Shown one piece after another: positions 56,454 to 64,000 of a DNA stretch of 64,000 bases. The stretch's first letter is position 1; each line of letters begins with the position of its first letter. Location: contig FJUW01000030.1 in assembly GCA_900074885.1 (NCBI GenBank), positions 248,001-312,000 on the forward strand, written 5' to 3'. The position numbers and the translations under genes are program-made. Under the pieces are notes generated by a model. The model did not search any database, was not told the origin of the DNA, and saw only the letters and a program-made list of their open reading frames with translations. The stretch is from Rhynchosporium graminicola (Eukaryota; Ascomycota; Leotiomycetes; Helotiales; Ploettnerulaceae).

Positions 56454-58548
56454 TCTTGAAGATTGATTCTTGGGATTGGCTATGATAGATTTCCTTCGGA
56501 AGTCTGTTCACATTCAGCGTATCTTTAGGTATTGAGGGAGTTGAGGTAAGTGCAGTACATGCTAGATATTGCGTTACATGCCTCGATGAGAAAAAGACAA
56601 TGTTGTGTCAGTGGGAGTTATGCGAGCTTTGTATTCTGTCTCCTGAAATTAAGTGAATTTGCAAGGCGGTTACTGACTTGTGCAACCGACTTCCTTCACC
56701 TAGGCAAGCAGGTGGCAAATTCCATATTACATACGGCGTGTCATAAATTAGCGACACTTAAAACTTGAAGCTCAAGCTCTTGTCCAGGCTGCGACTCGTC
56801 AGAAAGCCCTTGTAGATCTCCCTCCACTGTCTGTAGCTCATGAGCGAAAAAGCCAAGCTGCGCTCTCTATAACATGGATCTCGAGAATAATTACTACTGA
56901 CAAGAGACTAACTCCTCGTCTTAGCAAGTACTTCATCTTTGATTAGATATTTCAGAGCTCGTAACGATTCCTTCGATGCGATTGAAAAACCAGTGTAGAA
57001 TAAATAACTCGGCACCCCTCTCTGGTGCACCTCTCTCCACCATAATCCTACCCACCTTCCCTCTACTCGTATCCGCATCCTCTCCCGCCGTCTTACCATG
57101 CATATCCCCTTCATCCCTATCCTCACCCTTATCCTCATCCTCATCCTCTAAACTCGTCCTCCTGTTCTCCATCGTCGTAGCACTCAACCCCCTTACCTGT
57201 TGGCCATTGATACAAATGTCCTAAAAGCATCAACTACCCACGACACTTGTGTAGGTTCTGCCTAAAAGCCATTGTGGAATGGGATTGTTGACCTATTCCA
57301 GCGCAACGACGAGGTGATCTTTTTTTTAAAAAAAAAGGAAACGAAAAGAACGACGGCATGAACAGGAGAAAAGGATACCTTGCTTCGAAAAAGCCCCTGC
57401 GAGCTAGGAAAATATCGATGGTGTTGATGTCGGCTCTGATTATGTGCAGGCGTGGTCGATCTACTCACTACGTGTAGGACCGGGGGTCATGTCTCCTGGT
57501 CGCCATCTGTGGCAGAGATAGTACGTGAGTGCTTGCTTGCTTGCTGGAAATGCAGACCGGTGCGAATACACATCTCGCAAGCTGCCTATCCGCTTCCCCC
57601 CCCAAAAACCCCTACCAGGAGACATTACAAGACATAAGGGGGAAACTTGAGGCGCCTCGGAAAGGACGAGAGAATTGTAGACCCAGCTGCTTTAGAGGTG
57701 CAGCAATTGTAGAAATGCTAAGTATTCTATATATGTACATAATATCCAGATACGGGAGCTACGGAAGGAAATCAAGTTTGAATTAATCCCACACACAATA
57801 CCTAATCTCCTACAGTAGAATCCAAGAATCGTGTTGAGTTGGGACACGCTCCATGAGTTAGTTTCTTTTGGCCTACAGTTGATCCACACCAACTAACCCT
57901 TTATGCTGTTCGTCGTGATTTTTGTTGTGTATGGGTTGGGATTTCAACACCGTGATTTCGTGCAGTCCCAGATGACTGACTGTACAGACGGGGGATTGCA
58001 GATCTGACACTCCTCTCCTCGTTCGATGATGGCTTTTCGGTCCCGGTCGTTGATCCCGAGGCACCTGCCTGCTCGTGAGTTCTTACTCGAAGCATTAGTG
58101 CTAGCTCAGATTGAAGTTGAACCGATGAAGGCGTTAGCAGCTACACGTGCATTTTGCGGAGCTGACATCTGTAATAGAAAAGGGCACAGGGATCACATTT
58201 GGAGTTTAATGAGGTGACTCACGAGGGAGCAGCAGTATATGTGGATGGTAGAAGGCATTATTCATTCGAAGCAAGAGAGTTGAAGGCTCCAGTGATATAC
58301 TGGGGTAGCCGAGGTGCTAGTCCTAATGCGGCATTTGTACACTTGATCCGGTAAGCATGCAATTCGAATACTGAAAAATATACTCCGTAGTCGGGCCAGG
58401 CCAAACCGTCTTTTGAAATTAGTAAAGCAGGAATAGTCATTAGAAGTGGTTGCCCATCCCGAAGCCCAAAATTAACGAGTTCCGAAGTCAATGGTACACT
58501 TCCATAACTTGTTTCTGCTCGCGCAATTCCTGTGGCTGCCATTGTAAT
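56454..58548. other. Spacer after the NLR gene
   Basis: 2.1 kb with no firm gene. A minus-strand frame at 57187-56933 (MSATTMENRRTSLEDEDEDK ...) is acidic because of a GATGAG-type repeat and may be a fragment or chance. The last 285 nt (58542-58258, minus) continue in the same frame as the Hsp70-like pseudogene after its final TGA and may be its lost C-terminus. Confidence 0.45.
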
Positions 58549-60238
58549 TCACCAATCCAGAGTTGTAAATACCTTCAATACAGCCTCTTTTCTGACCATA
58601 CTCTTCTTCTCAGTTCCCTCGATAATTAACGCCCCATACGCATCCAACACAAATATGATCTCGACTTCCACTTCAACCTTTGGCCCCACCGAAAGCTCGT
58701 CTAATTCAATGCTGCCGAGCAGCCGGTTTTCGCTCGCAACCAAACTTCTTCCTTCATACACATTTATCACAGCATTCCCATGATCATTCGTCGTCGTGGT
58801 CACAACCCTAAACTCCATCCTTGGGATTGTTATAGCCTCCGGGAAGATTTTCAAAAATTCTTCCCCTTGCGTTTGAATGCCGATATCAAATATAGTCGTA
58901 TCTATGGTACATGGGAAGATGTGGTCAAAGTCATCTGATAGATCGTAAGCTACCAACGCGGCGCCGTATAGAATAGCCTGGTCATCTCGGAATGAGTCCT
59001 CTTCGTCTTTCAAGATCTTTCTGCCCACAAAGAAGTTCTCTAACGTTGACTTAAGAGTGTCGATGTGCGGCGAGGCTCCGGAAACAATGATGCCGGTAAT
59101 ATTTCTCTTCTATAATTGTACTGTTTTCAAAAGACGCTCGACGAGCGCGATGGACGTGCTGCTGCTCCATTCGAAGTCAGAAGAGAGGTGGCAGTTCCAA
59201 AGATCGAATCCATCGTCCAGGAACCCAACTGTATGACGGTCACGTCGTAATGAGTATTCGACCGATAGTCTGGACCCTTCATTGTTGATTTGGTAGATGA
59301 GAAAATAATCTGCGACTCCCTCTTTTCCAATGTCGCGTTTCCTGACCATTCTGTCGATATGATAAGCTTCGCTAATAGCCTTGGAATCACTGATGAGAAG
59401 CTTTAAGTCGAGACCTGCTGATATGGCTGCTAGTTCTACTGCAGCTTTCTGTGTGTTGTGGAAGTAAGATGGAACGGAGATGACAGCAGCGCTACTGTTT
59501 GGTTCAAATACCCCTCGGTAATATTCTTCAAGTGAGTCAAGTGGAATGCTAGGATCCCTTCGACACTGAAAAAGGTATCTGTTGCATCAAGAGGTGCATT
59601 CATAACGACCTGGGCCTCTTTCGCCATGACATCCTGAGGGAGATTCTGTATCGCAGGTTGCAGCTCAGGATCAGACCATTCTCGGCCAAATAAGAAACTG
59701 ATATTTAGATTAACGGTGTACTTCAAGAATGAAACTTATCTCTTTTCCGAGACGCTTACCCAAGGTCGCGAACTGTAGTTCCGCTCTCATCATATTTTAA
59801 CTGGTCTCCTGCTTCGAACCCTAGGACTGGAGGTCCAAATTGCGGAAATCTGACGCAAGATGGGATTTTGCTATGACCCTGCTCGCCGATGACAGTCTCG
59901 AACACATGGTCTCGGAAGGTTGCGACGCTGGAATAGCTCCTACCTAACGCGATTGCGATGGCTAAATGAATTTCAGCAAGCCACCTAGTCTGAATCCATC
60001 CGCTGCGAACTTACTCACTCGGGTCCCTGATAGGTCGTGCTTTTGACGCACTGAAAACAACACCCTTCGAATTCAAGTCTTCGAGCCATATAGCCAAGAG
60101 AATCACGACCGCAAATATCACATATACATGCAGTCCCGTCAACGCTGGCAGTGGGATTTCAACTTGTTGAGGTAGTTGCTCGGGTATTCAGTGCGGTTGA
60201 TTGTTGAAAGATGCGTTGGCCATATATGGAAGTGGCAT
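58549..60238 (-). pseudogene. Broken, diverged Hsp70-like gene with N-terminal membrane segment
   Basis: Four segments (60238-60019, 59961-59760, 59697-59610, 59565-58549) join in phase to about 508 codons, interrupted by TGA at 60190-60188 (codon 17) and TAG at 59112-59110 (codon about 322). Hsp70 hallmarks remain but are altered: IAIALGRSYSSVATFR replaces the usual DLGTTYS motif, then SKIPSCVRFP, AAVISVPSYFHNTQKAA, and GIIVSGASPHIDTLK. The DLGGGT phosphate motif and much of subdomain II are missing. A hydrophobic segment (LHVYVIFAVVILLAIWL) lies before the ATPase-like part, unusual for Hsp70. The C-terminal part resembles the substrate-binding beta-domain only weakly. The third intron (44 nt, GTCGTT donor) is weak. 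Frame continues beyond the final TGA to 58258. Either a pseudogene or a gene with errors. Confidence 0.62.
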
Positions 60239-63200
60239 TTTCCTGGCCAAGAACTGCCTGACAAGGTTATTGAGAGACATCACGTGGCACAACCAAACAC
60301 CGTAGAAACCTGCAGTGAAGCAGCAAAAGGGAGTAGATGAAAGTGTCAGGAATAGAAAGCGATAAATCGAATACGTTGATAGGTATACAGTAGGCCGCTC
60401 GCTGTTGGCCTGCGCACGGCCATATCAGGCTCCTACTATACCTGTCAGAAGGATCACGGAGGAAGGGTTTCGAGCGACCCGACAGTTTGGTCAAGGTTCT
60501 GATTGGTGATGTATGTTATCTATCTTCCGAGCTCAATCGTGTGAATGAGGGGAGGAGGATCTGAGAGTCGAAACCTTGTCCCTGCTGCCTGGATGCGAGG
60601 ATGAACGCTGAAAGATAGATGTAAGGTTGGCCGGTGCTACAGTGCTCGGTTTCTCCGTGGGGTCTGAACCTGTCTTGTCCACTGTGGATTTGCAGGGCAC
60701 TCTTGGTTAGAACTGACCCTCATGTCAGCCCTGTCAGGCTCGACCCACGGGGGAGGGAATCGAGAAGGATCAGGTGTGTAGATTGGGAGAGATGGACAGT
60801 GAGTGAGGCCGGCAGTTGTGACAAGACGGGGATGGGAGCTTTGGAAAATTGGGTAGATGTTGATGCAGAAGTCGCATGGAGCAAATCGACACGGCGGTGT
60901 GATTTGGGCTGCATTAGCGGACTTGCTCGTTTGGATATGTAGCTGAAATCCTGTGCATGTATGTCTCTTTGTCATCCCTTCGAAGCACGTCTGAAGCACA
61001 AAGCTGTGAGATGCGTCGCTGTCTGATTACTTCTCTAGGCGAGTTCCCCATACTATCGTACGGGAGTTGGGCCGAGTCCTGGGTGTGATGGTATTGCGTC
61101 GCTATACAGAGTTGGTTGAGATGATTGTTAAGTCCTTATCAATCTGTAAGTCGAATTGAATATTTCACCCGCCCGTGGATATGAAACCATAGACTGAGAA
61201 TATCTGAGCAGGATATTGCTCAGTTACCACAAGGCATGATTTGCGTAGTCTCGCACTCATGTCTCTGCTCGCAAGGAGCTCGGAATTACCCTAATGTGTG
61301 GCATACGTAGAATGATCAGATGAAATCTAGCAATCTTGATTGAAATTACGGCCCGAATACCACTCTATGATGGTGCTCACAGTATCATGGATCAATTCCC
61401 TATATTGCTTGACACATAAGTGGCATTGTGATGGCGTGTTGTCTCTCGGCATGTTCGGCTACGGCCTGCCCATTCCCTCGCAATGAAGGAAATCGAAGGA
61501 AGAGTTCTTATGGACTTGCGGGCGATCCTCGCCTCGCTTCGGCCGCCAAACCACTTGCTTTGTGCATTGCTGCTGGCGAAACGTGAGTCTCTATCGTATT
61601 CTTTGCTGATAAACTTTGAGGCAGCAGACGATAAGGCATAGATTCATGAGAAAATGCACGTTTCAGAGCATTCAAAGTTGATGGAGTTGGTGTTACACGA
61701 AAGGTACGGCGTTCAGGACATCGTGCTTGCCTGTCATCCTGGCTATGGAGCTGGGTCTAGCCCAACATCCGCACTCGGCACAGCTAAATAGATTGAGCTA
61801 TATTGCGGTGTGTGGCTATTCGAACCACTCATGTCGGCGGTGTCGGTCTCAGCTGATGCGTAATTACCCTGGGGAGCCAGATTGTCGGGTCCGAAATACA
61901 GGTTTTGAACGGGGATCTTACGGGCCCACGACACGAATGAGGCCTTCTCGGTTGGAAACCTGTCAATGCAAGGATGCCGCGCGTTTCCCGGCTTGAGTGA
62001 CTGTTGCCAGCTTCGTCCAGGCAATGGGAGCTGGAGCAGGCCGATACAGGAAGGCATCGAGTCGGGGTTTGCGATTCGTCCTTGTGACTCTGCGAATCCC
62101 GAGTGGACGGACAGCTCTCACCAATCGCGAATGGTCCAGCTTCGAATGCTTTTAGTGGTGACGCTTCATGTATGCAATTCGTAGCTGGGGGCAACAATTG
62201 GCCGATTGGTTTGAGGATTGCCCGCTTGGCTCGAAGCTGAGATTCCAAGTTGATAGTGATAGACTTCATAACTTTAAATGAGATCATCTTGTGTCGTCGG
62301 GACACAAACACGAGGGAACATGGTTCCAGCCTTTCCAGCCACCATGCACTCCGAACGCAAGTCGGTGTTCAGCTGTCGCACTCGTATTCAAGTCGTCCTT
62401 TGCAGAATCTTGGACACACATGACATACAACACAGACGTAGCAATAATCTCGCATCCTGGATTTCTAGAGTATACACACGGAAACATGCCTCCCGGGAAG
62501 TCCCTGGAGCGGCAATGGCAATTCTCCGATGCTGGGTAACTGAGCATGGTTTGCCTTTGCGGGAGTGACCAGATCCCCGAGTGTCGTACACGCCCTTGCT
62601 TCATCGCCGTACTCGCGGGATCTCGCAGCTTGGTATCAGGACCCAGGGACCGGGATAGTGGGTTGTGAGATGGCCATTCGTGTTGTGTTCAGATGTGGTT
62701 GTTACATATATTCGAAATAATTCCCGATGATGGTAGGACTTCAGATATAGTATCTAAATAATGGATGGAACAGGTGTAGCCTGCAGATGTTGTTGGTCGG
62801 CGATTGAGCTGTCATGTGGAATTTGAATGATCGGACCTTGGGGCTTACTGATTTCTATGTAATTTATGTTGATGCAAAAGGTGTAAATGACTGGATATTT
62901 AAGTAATTGTAGTGCAAGGGCGCTGAGTTGTAAAGGAATCCCTTCTGAAAAGTCTGCATGGGGAAAAAAATCATGCGGTCCTTATGAGAAATGAACGACA
63001 GTAAGAAGATAATTTGGGAGAGAGATCTAAATCTTGAGAATATAACTGGACTTGAACCAATCTTAAAAAATAAGTATGCCAAATCGCAATAGACTTCAAG
63101 CAGATGGTTGAGAAATGGACGATGATTGACCTTGCTACTATGTGAGCATGGATTTCCATTAAGGTTGTAAATCTAGACCTACAACTAAAACGGAAGATAA

Positions 63201-64000
63201 GAAATTTTCACATCTCTAAGGACCGACCTCTCGGTTTTGTTTTCATGGCAAATAAGCAAATAAGGTTGCTCATCTATCCCTACAAACCCACATCTGGACC
63301 CTCCCTCGCAATGCTTTTCCGCCTTCCCTGATCCAAACCACTAGATGTAGATCTAGATCTAAGACCTAGAATTACCAAAGGGCATAAAGCTAGCATTGAG
63401 AAGTCGCCGACTCAACTCGACTCGCACCCATGGTACTAATACACGTGACTAGGTCCGGTAATGTCTCATGGCCTCTTGGGTTAAAAAGGAAGCCCAAATG
63501 CTATACACTCTGTAACCGGTCTGGGTTTGTTGGGGCTGAGGAACTGCAGACTGGAAGCAGCTTAGCAGACACGGGAGTCGGTATAGCATAGCCGAAGGAA
63601 GGGAAGGAAGCTCGAGTGAATGATGAGTTGGCATTGCTGTACGCAATACGCAGATAAATGCAGACCAACAAAAAGGGAAACGATCAGAAAAGAAGGACCA
63701 GCTGGGGCGAAAGATACCGCAATTACAAATATCTATCGACAATTGAGAAATCGACCAACATATCAGCATGTGCATTAAGGACAAGGGGAGGTATGTATCT
63801 GGATAAATCGTTGTAAGCTCGGAAATTGAGGCATTTGAGCTTCCATCATCCCATCTCCAGAGTCTTATGAATACAGTGAGTGACCTGTCATGCAAAAACG
63901 ACCTCCCTTTCAACGCCTCGCATACCAAAAAAAGAAAATTCAAAGCTCCCTCTACACTGTATACAGTTGGATAGATAGATATCTTGAAATAATGCCCTCG
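60239..64000. other. Right-end spacer, no gene supported
   Basis: 3.8 kb with only short or compositionally odd frames. The segment 61700-62600 is slightly GC-richer, but its overlapping frames on both strands have no recognisable domains or joined exons. The segment from 62700 to the end is AT-rich. A 164-codon minus-strand frame at 63943-63449 is Ser/Leu/Cys-rich and probably chance. Genes could lie just outside the window. Confidence 0.5.

Noticed and set aside
62990..63090. Possible minus-strand tRNA because of GGTTCAAGTCC
   Set aside because: Only a B-box-like word is present; no A box, anticodon stem or acceptor stem could be folded.
63449..63943. 164-codon minus-strand frame near the right end
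   Set aside because: Ser/Leu/Cys-rich, no domain, no splice partners, and sits in AT-rich non-coding-like DNA.

Overview
The window reads as nuclear DNA of a filamentous ascomycete. Genes carry short GT-AG introns (about 44-130 nt, a few longer) with CTAAC/CTRAY-like branch points. The proteins are typical of Pezizomycotina: Rok1, Toa1, a Slp1-type Cdc20, an intracellular GH2 beta-mannosidase, a xylitol dehydrogenase and a NACHT-WD40 protein. There is also a Tc1 element with the C:G to T:A damage expected of repeat-induced point mutation (RIP). Long microsatellite-rich spacers and the style of the proteins make a leotiomycete (Helotiales, Sclerotiniaceae-like) my best guess, but this is inference and was not tested against any database.

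Positions 1-38 kb are mostly housekeeping. From left to right: rok1 (minus), a short cryptic four-exon gene (minus), an NAD-dependent xylitol/sorbitol dehydrogenase (plus), a microsatellite-dense spacer, beta-mannosidase (minus), a D-2-hydroxyacid dehydrogenase (minus), two unrecognised probably nuclear proteins (plus), an HSD10-like short-chain dehydrogenase (minus) diverging from a Rab-type GTPase (plus), a Kelch-BTB protein (minus) diverging from Cdc20 (plus), and the TFIIA large subunit TOA1 (plus). Most are spliced. Exons were joined by hand wherever donor, acceptor and reading phase agreed.

Positions 38-64 kb are gene-poor and accessory. They hold two signal-peptide proteins (126 and 197 aa), a decayed gene at about 42.9-43.6 kb, a RIP-damaged Tc1 (DD34E) transposase at 49.9-50.9 kb, and a 1,582-aa NLR-type gene (alpha/beta hydrolase, NACHT, WD40). 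After it comes a broken, diverged Hsp70-like gene with an N-terminal membrane segment. The last 3.7 kb shows nothing I can support as a gene.

Functional themes are ribosome biogenesis (Rok1), transcription (Toa1), cell-cycle exit (Cdc20/APC), vesicle traffic (Rab), and carbon use on plant polymers (xylitol dehydrogenase, beta-mannosidase). The right third is an immunity/interaction-type neighbourhood (NLR, secreted proteins, decayed genes, RIP). No tRNA, rRNA or CRISPR was recognised. All splice sites are predictions from sequence alone.
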